Source: Magicicada septendecula (lineage: Eukaryota; Arthropoda; Insecta; Hemiptera; Cicadidae). Taken from it: DNA of 64,000 bases. Under the pieces are notes generated by a model. The model did no database searches. It was not told the DNA's origin and saw only the letters and a program-made list of their open reading frames with translations. Of the stretch, positions 11,622 through 22,066 are shown piece after piece. The first letter of the stretch is position 1; each line of letters starts with the position of its first letter. The stretch is from assembly GCA_034769895.1 (NCBI GenBank), contig CM068369.1, positions 424,725,479-424,789,478 on the forward strand, written 5' to 3'. The position numbers were made by a program, and so were the translations under genes.

Positions 11622-12799
11622 GAGAATAAACAGTAAGTTCACAAGAAAAAGTTTCATTTTCAGATAAGAACTAATTTGTATTTACATATTTCAAAATTTG
11701 TAGATCATTACTTTTAATAAGTTTGCTATAAAATTTGTTTGTGCTTATTTCTTGGCTATGGATTCTTTGACTAATTGAGTCACCAAATATGAGTTACATA
11801 CATTTAAATTTAATAGACAATAGTAAACTGAGTGTTTATTTTATTAGTTACTTGCATTTTGAATCCACTCTGCGCCGCGATGTAATTAATTCTGCACGTT
11901 CCAGGCGGGTCGTCCGACATTAATCGTTGAGGAGTTATCCTTGTTAGTTTTGCACTAATTTATACACTTGTTTCACAGGTATTAAACACCATTCACTTTG
12001 ACAACTTAGTGATAACTACACAGGTTCCATATGCTAATACACTTGTTGAATACACAGTATATTCTTATTTAAAGCTAAGTGCGTCCAACACCGGATTGAT
12101 AACAAATACCGACCGACTGTCCCGTACTGTGATATTTAACACATTAATTTTTGCGATGTATTTCGACATTCAACGATTGATGCTGTATTAAGTAAAACTT
12201 GGATATGTTACTCGATTTTAACTTATCTTCTCTAATTTCTCTGAAAGTTATTCTTGTAAACGATTATTAAATGTTTATAATATGTAGCTTTCACAATACT
12301 TAATATCGCGTTACCGTAACTGACTTTTTTGTTGTGATTGAAATATATTTATTTAAATTACCGACAAATTTCTTAACGCACTAGATACGAGTCTTTTAAG
12401 TGTAATATCTCTGTAGACTGACTTCAATTCCTACCACTTCTTTTTTATACATTCCTTACAAACTACCCTCGCCAACTATCTACAAAATACACGCCGATTG
12501 GTCTGACATCCCGCTAATTTCAAATTTACCCAATCTGTCTAGTGAAAACGTCCCGCGTAAAAAATGACGCGTTCCGTTATTCGTCAATTATTTGCGCGTG
12601 TTGACGTAGTGGGAAAACTTAGCGTCTATCTCCATCTCGGTCTCATCTCTCTCTGTCTAATCTAACGGTTCCTTTGTTGAATGCACTTAACTTTTTACAA
12701 TCTTAGGGCAGAATTCTGACACCCTTGAAAATAATACAATTTTATGACTAAATTATTTTACCTTAATCCGTCACTGTGACCACTTGGTTTCTGTCTTCT

Positions 12800-12833
12800 T
12801 ACGCGTTTCGGATTAAACTTAATCCATCATCAG
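12800..12833 (-). ncRNA. hammerhead-like core, PLE D inverted arm
   Basis: This is the mirror of 12866-12899 on the minus strand, with CTGATGA encoded at 12827-12833 and GAAAC at 12805-12809. Confidence 0.45.
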
Positions 12834-12865
12834 AGTAAAAAATCCGTCAGTGATGATGGATTACT

Positions 12866-12899
12866 CTGATGATGGATTAAGTTTAATCCGAAACACGTA
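12866..12899 (+). ncRNA. hammerhead-like core, PLE D direct arm
   Basis: CTGATGA (12866-12872), one extra T, helix II GGATTAA-GT-TTAATCC, then GAAACACGTA. Helix I is short (two pairs). Confidence 0.45.
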
Positions 12900-13250
12900 A
12901 GAAGACAGAAACCAAGCGGTCACAGTGACGGATTAAGGTAAAATAATTTAATTATAATAATTGTGACGCGGATACCAGTACAATGATTTTAAAATTTTAT
13001 GACGGTTCATCCGCTATGTGACTTTTTCATAATTTTAGCCGTCTTACAGGCGCTAACTCAAGGTCATCTCTATGAACAATTACCACTCCTTACTACAACA
13101 TTTTAATACTTATTCCTTTGAAGCACCACCACTCTAACAGTAGTTTTAGTTTTATATTCTCCCCGCTTTCTACAATTTATATTTTTCTATGGGTACAACA
13201 TAACTTTGTCCACGTAAAATTGTTGAGTGTGCAATTTTTACATTATATCA

Positions 13251-14483
13251 TTATCTTCAGGTTTAAGAAGTTTTTTCCAAGAATTAGCAATCGTCATGGC
13301 TTTCACCTCCTTCCAACTTGAAGCCCAGTTAAATAAAGCATTTTTTATGTTGTAATTTTTCATATTGATTAAAGTGGATTTCATATTCACCTAAACTGGT
13401 ACTGCAACCCTCTTCATCTTCAAAAAATACGAGACATACTTGTAGCTGTTTCTTTCTGTACAGCCGTTTGCAACTTTAGATTACTCCTTGGTCCATTGGT
13501 TGTATTAGTGCCGATGTATTAGGAGGCATGAATAGACATATTATTTTTCCATTATCACTTCGTAAAATGTCCTCTGCAGGATGCACTGGAGCATTGTCCA
13601 ATAACAACACTGCTTTAACTTCTTCCCTAGCAACATTTTTTTCTTCCATCTGAAATGTTGTGACTGCTGGAATAAAATTGTTATGAAACCAAGAACTGAA
13701 AATTTCACAGCTGAACCACGCGTTTCTGTGAGCTTTATAAATCACATGAAGATCAGTCTCGTTTATGTTCTTCATTGCTCTTGCGTTTTTAGATTTTCCT
13801 ACAACGACAGATTTTAATTTATGCGTACCACCGGAATTGGCACACAGTAATGCAGACAGCCTCATTTTATTTATTTTATGTCCAGGGGTATGGGTTTCTT
13901 TTTTACTTGATTGTGTATTTTTTGGCATTGCCTTCTAAAACAATCCTGTCTCATCAGCATTGTAGATTTGCCACAGTTCAAGTTCATTATCATTAATAAT
14001 CTTTTGTAATTTATCCTTATATGGTTGAACAGCTTCATGATCTGCACTTAAAAGTTCTCCACAAATCGATCGGTTTGCTATGCCATGTCGATTTCTAAAT
14101 CTAAACAACCACCCTGTACTTGCCTTAAAATCTTGGTTTTGAAATCGAGTAGCAAAACGTTCAGCAGCAGTCTGCAATTCTATCCCATGGATCGGTACAC
14201 CAGGAGCTCGTTGTTGTTTATACCACATCCAAACAGCTTCGTCAATGTCAGACGTTTTGGCAGGAGTCATCCATTTTTGCTTAATTTCACTGGCACTATC
14301 AAAGTCTATATTCAATGAAAAATTTGTAATTGCTGATCGGCTTTTTTTAATATCGTAAAATGTCAATTTACTGATACCGAAATTGTGTAAAACACTCTGA
14401 ACCGAATCACCTTTGTCAATACATTTTAAAACTTCTATTTTTTTTTCTATCGTGAGCGATTTATACGAACCACGTTTACTCAT
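13251..14483 (-). pseudogene. Tigger-like transposase, N-terminal and DDE part
   Basis: The ATG at 14483 opens a CENP-B/pogo-type transposase. Residues 1-60 form the helix-turn-helix (begins MSKRGSYKSLTIEKK). A CENPB-type second DNA-binding domain follows at about 70-145, then the DDE domain. NADETG contains the first Asp, LLLDNAPVHP the second, and the FMPPNTSALIQP block is typical of Tigger/jerky proteins. An in-frame TAG follows ETGLF at about 13934, a second stop comes after DQGVI (about 13475), and a frameshift lies near 13340. The C-terminal coding then meets the Gypsy LTR at 13251 and resumes at 2853, beyond the inserted element. It is broken and inactive. Confidence 0.9.
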
Positions 14484-14834
14484 TTTTGAACACAGTAAAA
14501 GGTACGAACACTACGGAGTCAAAACGTAAAGTGACTGGCTATGGGACGAACGTTCACAATGATGACAAATGTGAAAGTCTGTATGAGTCATATCCGTTGT
14601 TATGAATTGTACATTACTGTTCAGAATTTCCAGGAAATGTATACGACACTGCTTTTCGTTATCGCTGACCTACCAATTAATAATCCCAGTTCATGGAAAT
14701 ATACTATGTACAGTATTTCCGCTCTCTTCTCAAGTAGGCTAAATCTACACTTGATTTTGAATTTTTACACATGTATGTGTAAATTACAGTACTGAGAACC
14801 CCAGTCCGAATTATAGAAATTCCAAATTACTGAA

Positions 14835-14858
14835 GTCCGAATTAACAAAGTTTCACTG
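14835..14858 (-). repeat. Tigger terminal inverted repeat, right
   Basis: On the minus strand it reads CAGTGAAACTTTGTTAATTC. Subterminal AGTCCGAATT motifs lie just inside it at about 14801-14843, mirroring the left end. Confidence 0.88.
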
Positions 14859-14918
14859 TAGTTTCCTTATTGCACATACACAGTTTGTATGTGTTTCTGT
14901 TAGAATTTCAAATTCTGG

Positions 14919-14921
<3 letters not shown>

Positions 14922-15002
<81 letters not shown>
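14922..15002. repeat. (AG)n microsatellite
   Basis: An uninterrupted AG dinucleotide run of about 80 bp, 63 bp outside the Tigger right end. Apparent ORFs of alternating Arg/Glu or Ser/Leu here are artefacts. Confidence 0.97.
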
Positions 15003-15004
<2 letters not shown>

Positions 15005-16581
15005 CTGTCTTTACATTTGAGAGATTACTTCCTTCTCTACTTTCAAACCTAGTGAACAATTTTTACTTTAAAGCTTTGTAGTGGGCGTTGCATACACAGG
15101 CAGATGAACATGAATTTTAACAACATTGTCAGGATTGTTATTCCTCAACATGGAGTCTTTCTCAATAATTATAAGATACTGGGCTTCAATTGATGCCTTC
15201 TCATTAAAAATAATATTTATAATAATAATTTTGGACTGCCATATATTTATAACTCTTATACATAACTGCTGCCTTAGATCTGTTCTGCTGGGGAATAGTA
15301 GTAGGCAGTAGCGTGGCGTCCATGTAACTGCTGCTGCCAGCAGCAACAGTCCTGGAAACGAAAGAAAATAATATTATTTACATCACAGAATAAATAGTTT
15401 AGTTATTGAATAATTTGAGATACGAACATTTGAGATACGAACAATATTAATAGGGAAACTTGAAGAAAAGGATAGCATTGCTTTCGGGCTGATGTGCATT
15501 TACACCGTCTTGTGTTGCTGGCTCACACATCGGAAATATTTTACTGTATGAGGTCATTGAACTCATAGTAGTTGTCACTGTACAAACTAAAGGAGAGAGG
15601 ACACATTCGTTCACCCAATGTGTTGCCACTGTATAAACTGGCAAAACTCTCAGTTAGCAGCTATGTTCGTTTCGGAACCAATGTGCAGCAGTTACTACCT
15701 ACCTATTTGTGTTTTGTTCGTTTAGTTATGTGTTTCTCTGTTCGTCTTTATTATTATTAATTTGATTATTCGTGTCCTTATATTTTTCTGTGTAAGTATA
15801 ATTGAATCAGATCCCATTGAAACAGGACCCTCTTCTTCTGCCAGTGAAAGATAGAAAATACTCTAAAAAGATATTTTAGCTCTAAAAAAGAACATTTTGG
15901 CTCTAAAAAGAACACTTGGTACTTGGAAAAATTCAAATTAATTTTTGAGTTAAGTATTAGGCCTATCACAACCTGTAACAGCTGTTATGTACATGCCACG
16001 CCACTGTTATGTACATGCCACACATTTGAGAACCCTCTTTTCTTGAGCTTCATCAGTGTTAATTTTCTGTATAGACAATTGTTAAATGAAGTTGTTACCG
16101 TAAATTGAGTATTGTGAAAACAGTCACATTTGTGAGTACCAAGTACCTGTAGTTGCTCAGTTTGTAACTATAAGTCAAAATTATACAGCACAACATAGAA
16201 ATGAGAAAATTCTGTACTTGGCATTAGTGTTGTTAAAGACAAATGAACTAAACAAAGTAATTCAGTTGCATTATTCAAACCAACAAATTTTTGTACTGAA
16301 CTTTTGCTTCTTCCACTTCGATTTTTCTCTCAAGAGTTAAGATTGGATAAAAAAATAATTCTAACTGTGAAAGTTAACATGACTAATGGAAACCACATAA
16401 GATCAAACCATGTATTGCATCATTTGTACAAAAACAGAAAGGGATTTCTAAAGCAATACAGAAATCTTATCCCTTTATTGTAATGATCATTTATTTATTT
16501 TTTACTGTATAATCCTTATAATGAAAATACTTAGAGTAAATGTCTTAAACAACATGGAATAAAAATGTACAATCATTACTG
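15003..16581. other. intergenic, only short tandem repeats
   Basis: No coding region is recognised. There are three degenerate copies of a unit of about 20 bp beginning CTCTAAAAAG at 15860-15919, and two copies of a 22-bp unit with GTTATGTACATGCCAC at 15984-16027. The ATAC at 16582-16585 is the target duplication of the next LTR element. Confidence 0.55.
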
Positions 16582-16585
16582 ATAC

Positions 16586-17703
16586 TGTAACAGTACAATT
16601 CTGGCCCTACTGTATTTTGGGGAATAATCAATTTAAATTGTATTTTTATTCAAAGTCCTATATAAGAAACTAGTAAAGTTTTATGAAGGTTTGCAACTAC
16701 GCAATATCGAGTGGACAGAAATTACATCAAGGTCGGGAGTATACGTGCAGAAACAACAACAATATTTGTCCGATGAATGTGTCAACAAGCTGCACCCAAG
16801 CATACGTCATCCAAAAGTATGCAAAACATAATAACGTGCTTGTAAACAACTAAGGCGTGGGCCTCTACACAAAGAGATTGGTGACGTAGTTACTCCCCAC
16901 CTCGGAATTGAAGCATTGCAAATTGTTCTCAGTCAAGAAACATCAGTTACGCCGGCCGGCTGCGTTTCTAAATTTTATGAAACTAAGTCTTGGACGTCCG
17001 CATGTACAATGTAAAAGTGAAGTATTTTGTATCAAGTGAAGTAATAGTTCAACATAAAACGTAAAAACAAAGTTTGGCAAAGTTTTAACATCTATAGTGT
17101 GAGTTCAGCGAGGGGACGTCTGCAGGACTGATTTCAGCTAAGTGACAAAATGGGGGGTATCCAAAAAGTATAAATAAGGGTCAATACAAAATTTTCAATC
17201 ACTAAATTCAGTAATAAAAAACGAGCTCAATTTGGGGAAAATTAAAAAAAAATTGTACCATAAGAATGCGAGCGTGAGTGAATGAGAGAATATCTAACTA
17301 TATTTAATAAGTGCTGGGTTGTAAAGTTATTTTTTTAATGATATCATAAAATATAATTGAATATGTTATTTTGGAGGGCTTGTTTTGTTTAAGGGGAATT
17401 TTAACTTTAATAGTGGAACTGCGTCTCATGGCGTATAGTAGCATGCTTGTTTAGCACAGTAGAGTCACATTCATTTGTACGTAATATAACAATAAAAGGT
17501 AATGTCATTGGTAAACATTTCAAGCAAGAGTAAATTATTTCAGATAACACATTCCGCTACTTCTAGTTCGCTTAAACGAACTCTGCCCTTAAAGGTAAAC
17601 AAATCTAATGTTCTTGTATTAAAACAAGATGGCGCCTGAACAAAATGATGAAAGTTATTAATATTACATATAATAAAAATGCAATTAAATAATTAATATA
17701 ACA
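16586..17703 (+). repeat. 5' LTR of the gag-only element
   Basis: It starts TGTAACAGTACAATT and ends ATATAACA. A TATA-like TATAAATA lies near 17170 and TATATAAG near 16661. The sequence after the LTR starts ATGGCTTCTGG and may include the primer binding site, but I cannot name the tRNA. Confidence 0.88.
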
Positions 17704-17877
17704 ATGGCTTCTGGAACTGGGACTCGACATAAAATGTGATTTTATGTGGAGTAAGCCTACTGAAAAGAGCGGAACAGTTACCTGAAGTAATATATAATTT
17801 GAAGATACGTAAATACAGACGTAAAGATAGGGTTATGTTATAAGATTATGTGCATGCATGTGTTATAAATAAGCAAA

Positions 17878-18927
17878 ATGAGTACTAATAAAAATAATGA
17901 CGAAAACGTCAGCGTCACTGACGAAACATTTACGAGTGAGATGGGCGTTCAATTAACCCCAATTAGCCAGATCGGTGAGTCCAGTGCCACCGAATTAGTA
18001 GAATTAAATACAGTTCAGTTAACACCCATCTCAACTCGAGATGAAAATAAAAAATCTGATACAGATGAGATGTTAACATGTTCATATAGCATGAAGTGTA
18101 GCATGAATAATAAGTTCGATGAACAACAAAGTGATTCCAATGTTAAATATGATAACTTAAATACCAAATTTGACAAGAAATTTAACGAACTGAAAGAGCA
18201 ATATAGTGATTTAAAAAACGATATCGATGAAATCAAAAAACAAAATGATAATTTTGATAAACAAATTGATGAAATGAATGCACGTTTCGATAAAACGAAA
18301 GAAAAAATAGTAGCGCTAGTAAATGAGAAGTTCGATAGACCAAAGAATAAAGTAGACGAGAATTACGAGAATAAAAGGGGGGTAGAGAATAGTGGAGAAA
18401 CAGGTAAACTAAGCGTAAATAAAGACGGTCAGATGACAAATAATAAGGTAAGTGGTGTTGAGAATTATGACAATACAAATAAAAATATGGTGTTAGAAAA
18501 TAATTGTGTGGATATTGATAGTGATAATGAAATTTTAGAGAGAGTAGAAGATGATAATGATGAGAGGTTAGTGTGTGTTGAGTCAGAGAAAAAGTGGAGA
18601 AAGAATTTACAGGTAAAATGGTTGCAGGGGGTAAATTTTTACCTTAATGGTGTAGTTGGGGGTGAAGTAAAGGCTTCACAAGTGTTTAGGAAGGACGAGA
18701 GTTCCTTCAGTATATATTTGGGAGACGATAGGTCTGCAAATAAAGTTCCCTGGATTTTTTGTGCACTTCATAGGTGGTGCAGTAATTATGAGTTAGTGTC
18801 ACCTGCATATTTTGAGAGTGAGAGATATATTGAGAGAGAGAGGTATTGTGAGAGATATTGTGAGAGAAAGAGAGAGATAGAGATTTTTAAAGTAAATAGA
18901 AACTATGAAGAGTTTATAAGAGATTAG
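17878..18927 (+). CDS. gag: Gag-like coiled-coil protein of the LTR element
   Basis: A 349-codon frame begins with ATG at 17878, 174 bp after the 5' LTR, which fits a first gag start. Residues 1-75 contain two copies of VQLTPIS. A Lys/Glu/Asp-rich coiled coil follows at about 85-165 (repeated NxKFDxK motifs), then a less acidic segment with Trp-rich motifs (WLQGVNFYLNG, WIFCALHRWC), and a tract of ER/YCER repeats near the end. No CCHC zinc knuckle is seen. The frame ends at TAG 18925-18927, and coding of similar style continues one frame back. The Gag assignment rests on position and composition and not on a recognised domain. Confidence 0.65.
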   Translation: MSTNKNNDENVSVTDETFTSEMGVQLTPISQIGESSATELVELNTVQLTPISTRDENKKSDTDEMLTCSYSMKCSMNNKFDEQQSDSNVKYDNLNTKFDKKFNELKEQYSDLKNDIDEIKKQNDNFDKQIDEMNARFDKTKEKIVALVNEKFDRPKNKVDENYENKRGVENSGETGKLSVNKDGQMTNNKVSGVENYDNTNKNMVLENNCVDIDSDNEILERVEDDNDERLVCVESEKKWRKNLQVKWLQGVNFYLNGVVGGEVKASQVFRKDESSFSIYLGDDRSANKVPWIFCALHRWCSNYELVSPAYFESERYIERERYCERYCERKREIEIFKVNRNYEEFIRD

Positions 18928-19241
18928 GTGGAGAGAGAAGTAATAATAATAATGAGTACTTACCTTATAGTGAAACTGAGATAGCAGTAGATGATGTTAT
19001 AAACGATGATAAGATGACTTACATGATTATGACAAATTATACTAAGGGCGACAGAACCATACCCTATGATGACATGTTACATGATAAATTGATATGGAAT
19101 AAGCCTATTAATTCAAATGACATTGTGGAAAGATATAAAATTTTAAATAAATATTATGTTGATAATAATAATATCATATATTTAATAAAAAATAATGTAT
19201 GTAGACCTAAGATTCGACTGTTGTTCGATGATGGAGGATAA
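18920..19241 (+). CDS. second frame following Gag, function unknown
   Basis: In the -1 frame relative to the preceding gene, an open stretch runs from about 18920 through an ATG at 19014 to a stop at 19241. It is hydrophilic, with GGERSNNNNEYLPYSETE near its start and KIRLLFDDGG at the end. It could be the continuation of Gag, reached by a frameshift or separated by an indel in this copy. I recognise no enzyme motif. Confidence 0.4.
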
Positions 19242-19471
19242 AGTGTTTTATTGTTAATGAACATTTAATTATGTGGACAGTGTTTTTTAAAATGGATTGT
19301 TTATGAACTGATTTTGGTAAATGGTAACAAATAATAAGTTGGATTGTATATTTATTTTGTGTATTAATGTCAATGTATTTGTGTATTCTTGATGTGTGTA
19401 TTACATGTAATTTTATGTAAACCATGTATGTAACAATCAGAATGATCACAGTTGCACACCACTATGTAAAA

Positions 19472-19523
19472 ATTATCCCAATTAGCGCTTTCAAGCTTCA
19501 CAGCCCATCGTCAGATTGGAATA
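19472..19523 (-). ncRNA. hammerhead ribozyme candidate, PLE F left arm
   Basis: On the minus strand, helix I is TATTCCAAT with ATTGGGATA, the core is CTGACGA (19508-19514), and helix II is GGGCT-GTGA-AGCTT with two G-U pairs. GAAAGCGCTA follows, ending at the predicted cleavage site. It differs from the right arm at the variable position of the core (C instead of T). Confidence 0.75.
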
Positions 19524-19680
19524 GACACAAAATAAGTGGAAACAACCCCTTCACCCCTCTCCCCCACCATGCTCACACACAACAAGCTATAATATGAATG
19601 ACCCTTCCCCACCCCCTAAACCCTGTCACACCATCTGTAGAGTTACATATTTTTTCTAGCAAATTCCTTGTGTTTCAGTG

Positions 19681-19681
<1 letters not shown>

Positions 19682-19773
<92 letters not shown>
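19682..19773. repeat. (GT)n microsatellite in PLE F left tail
   Basis: About 92 bp of GT, in the 3' untranslated tail of the left arm. The corresponding run in the right arm is about 8 bp shorter. Confidence 0.95.
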
Positions 19774-19774
<1 letters not shown>

Positions 19775-19894
19775 ATCCTTTTAAACTACCCACTTCCTCT
19801 CCACACACATGGGTCAGTCAACACCCTTATTTTAAAACATCCAAATAGTACTATGCAAAATAATTCTTAATATTATCTATCTGTCCTCTATCAT

Positions 19895-20569
19895 TTACTT
19901 CTTAATCATGTTATAAAATATTTCTTCATTATCAAATTTAATTTTAATATTAATTAAATTGTCTAACCCTTTTTCTCTCTCTTTCAATATTTCTAACTCC
20001 TCTCTAAGCTTCCTTTCAACTGTGTTATTCACTACTTTTACAATTTCGTATTCTTCCAAAGGATTAACAAACTTATGGTTGTCTTCTATGAAATGTCTTG
20101 CATATAACGAATTGGTTGTTCTATTACCTTCTCCACGTTTGTGGTCAGACAACCTGCATACGAATTTCCGTCCTGTCTCTCCTAGGTACACCTTGTTGCA
20201 GTCTTTACATTTTAATTTATAAATTCCGCTTTTCTGTAATACTGGAATTTTTTCTATATTCTTATTCCTTATCTTATCAAATACCGTTTCACATTTTTTA
20301 ATAGCTATATCTACTCCATATTTATTAAAACATTTTATAATTTTTCTAGTATGTGAACCTATGTATGTCAATGACCCTGCATAATTCTTTTGTTCTGGTT
20401 CTATTTTATCTTTTTGTATGTTAACCCTTTTCATAACTTTATCCACTATGTTGGTGTTATAATTATTATTCCTTACAATTCCCTTTATCGTTCTTAACTC
20501 CCTATCTTTTGACTCGGTCTCTTTTAAACACTTCTGAGCTCTGTAACAAAATGAATTGATTGCCGCCAT
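19895..20569 (-). pseudogene. PLE F left arm, GIY-YIG endonuclease part
   Basis: A 224-codon frame, in phase with the RT frame upstream on the minus strand and separated from it only by the TGA at about 20705. The N-terminal third holds the conserved linker MAAINSFCYRAQ. The endonuclease shows SGIYKLKCKDCNKVYLGETG, i.e. GIY, a Cys-X2-Cys pair and the YLG variant of YIG, then Arg, the RHF and DNHKF segments, and a Glu-rich end. The protein is identical to that of the right arm. Confidence 0.88.
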
Positions 20570-20704
20570 TTTATATCTATATGGGTGGTAAGACTCTCTT
20601 GGTATAATTATATCAGAATACGACTCTTTCCTAAATATCCCAAACTGTAGTTTCTCATTATCTTTAATTTCTATGTTTAAATCTAAGTAATTTATTTTCT
20701 TACT

Positions 20705-22000
20705 TCATATCTCTTCTTTAAATTGTAAGTTTTTATCCTTACTATTTACCTCATTTATAAACTCATGCACTTCTTCTATGCTTCCTTCCCAAATTACTAA
20801 TACATCATCAACGTATCTAGACCATAATTTTATATTGTTTTTATACTTAGTGGAAGTTATTAATTGCTTTTCAAAATCATTCATGTATATTTCAGCAAGA
20901 ATAGGGGATAATGAAGACCCCATAGGTAAACCTTTTTTCTGTATATAAAACTTGTTATTAAACCTAAAATAGTTCTGATTTACACATTCTTTAATTACTT
21001 TCATCAACTGCTTTTTATACCTGTATTCTCCCATATTATTATCGTTTATTAACTTAATAACTTTATTTACTGTGATATTGGTAAACATGTCCTTAACATC
21101 CAGTGATATCAATTTTGTATTTACATTAATCCTAATATTTTCTAATTTTTCTATCAATTTTACATTATTCTCTATGTTGTATTTTGTCCCAAATTCATAT
21201 TTCTCTTTCAGTACTCTGCTAACTTCCTTTGATAATTTATAAATAGGTGCATTAATAAAAGAAACAATCGGTCTAATTGGTTTTCCTTCTTTATGTATCT
21301 TAACCTGACTTTTAAAAGTTGGTGCTGTTGGATTACTTTCCAATAAATACTTTTTCTTATTTTCTTCTATAAATGTTATCTGTTTCATCATTTGTTTTAT
21401 CCTTGACTGGTACTTACTTGTATAATCATACTTTATTTCCTCGTATGGTCCTTCCCTTATAAATTCTTCCGTTTTCTTTATGTATTCGTCCTTTCTCAGT
21501 AGTACCATTGTATTTCCTTTGTCCGCCTTCGTTACTATAATATCATTCTTCTTTATTTTATTCTTTAGTTTAGTTACAGTTGATTTGATTTTTTGTTCAT
21601 TTTTTGAATTATACAAACTTCTCTTAAATATTTTATCTACTACATTCCCTACTTCCCACCTTATTCTTTTTTTATCATTTTCATTTCCTAGTTTTTTTAC
21701 TATGCTTTCGCATTCAATAATCGTTTTTTCTTGATTTAATTCTGGTGGCGGTGCGTATTTTAAGCCTTTTGCTAACATTTTTTTTTCTTCTGTATTGAAA
21801 TTTACCTCTGTAAGGTTTATTACTCTTTTTTCATAGTCATTCTTAGAGAGATGTTCCTTTTTTACTTCGTTCTTTTTTATTAACTTATTTAACTTATCTA
21901 CCATTTTTTTATTTTTATTTTCCAATTTCTTTTCTACGTACCCCAAACCAAAATTATATAATATTTCTTCTAACTCTACATACGAGTATATTCTTAACAA
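20705..22000 (-). pseudogene. PLE F left arm, reverse transcriptase part
   Basis: A 431-codon frame with the Penelope RT order. An N-terminal Lys/Glu-rich region with IIVTKADKGNT lies at 154-164, PIRPIVSFIN at 241-250, motif A with Asp 301, GLPMGSSLSP at 357-366 and catalytic YVDD at 396-399. It ends at TGA directly after QFKEEI. The linker to the endonuclease continues in the same frame after the stop. Coding homology extends about 20 codons upstream of the ATG at 22000, so the annotated start is not the true N-terminus. Apart from the TGA, this arm reads open from RT to endonuclease. Confidence 0.88.
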
Positions 22001-22066
22001 TTCTATGTGTCTGTCATATAATTCCCTATTATATCTATTGATTAAGTTAGAGTTAGAAGAGTTGGA

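Larger units (their letters stand above)
10992..11668 (+). mobile_element. Penelope-like element C, foldback copy inside the Gypsy LTR
   Basis: A 677-bp insertion absent from the partner LTR, flanked by AACTAATTTG at 10982-10991 and 11669-11678. Two inverted arms of about 310-340 bp meet near 11342-11358. Each arm encodes the last residues of the PLE polyprotein (EQYEIYKHHTTQPNNILND) and the 3' tail with a hammerhead-like core. The C-terminal residues are close to PLE A. No RT or YIG motif remains. Confidence 0.88.
12749..12992 (+). mobile_element. Penelope-like element D, small foldback inside the Gypsy LTR
   Basis: A 244-bp noncoding insertion absent from the partner LTR and flanked by the 11-bp repeat AATTTTATGAC (12738-12748 and 12993-13003). 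Its two inverted arms of about 80-90 bp each carry a hammerhead-like core. A unique tail of about 50 bp follows the right arm. Assignment to PLEs rests on the shared ribozyme core, the foldback layout and the long target duplication, since no coding remains. Confidence 0.72.
2854..13250 (-). mobile_element. Ty3/Gypsy LTR retrotransposon, decayed, with four nested PLEs
   Basis: Two long terminal repeats (2854-5571 and 10732-13250) of TG...CA type flank minus-strand gag, protease, RT, RNase H and integrase remnants. A purine-rich tract precedes the left LTR on the minus strand. The target is the Tigger transposase gene. The 4-bp flanks read ATAA and ATGA on the minus strand, which I take as a target duplication with one mutation. 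The LTRs differ by many substitutions and by insertions B, C and D, and the coding regions have several stops and frameshifts, so this is an old copy. Confidence 0.9.
10732..13250 (-). repeat. Gypsy LTR, right copy (5' LTR on the minus strand)
   Basis: It begins TGTAATACAC and ends TTATATCA, like the left LTR. It contains PLE C (10992-11668) and PLE D (12749-12992), neither of which is in the left LTR, and lacks PLE B. Confidence 0.88.
2010..14858 (-). mobile_element. Tigger/pogo DNA transposon, split by a nested Gypsy element
   Basis: Terminal inverted repeats CAGTGAAACTT... occur at both ends and are flanked by TA at 2008-2009 and 14859-14860, the TA target duplication of Tc1/mariner/pogo elements. 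The transposase is coded on the minus strand. It is interrupted at 2854-13250 by a Ty3/Gypsy retrotransposon. Without that insertion the transposon would be about 2.45 kb, a usual Tigger length. The transposase has in-frame stops and a frameshift, so this copy is inactive. Confidence 0.9.

Noticed and set aside
4584..12191. Identical 60-codon frames at 4584-4766 and 12009-12191
   Set aside because: They are LTR sequence of the same Gypsy element. Conservation reflects LTR duplication, and no motif or upstream signal supports translation.
19598..19870. Cys-Val repeat protein read through the GT microsatellite (also at 24184-24444 and the Arg-Glu frame at 14870-15052)
   Set aside because: Dinucleotide repeats give open frames automatically; they sit in PLE tails or intergenic DNA without coding context.
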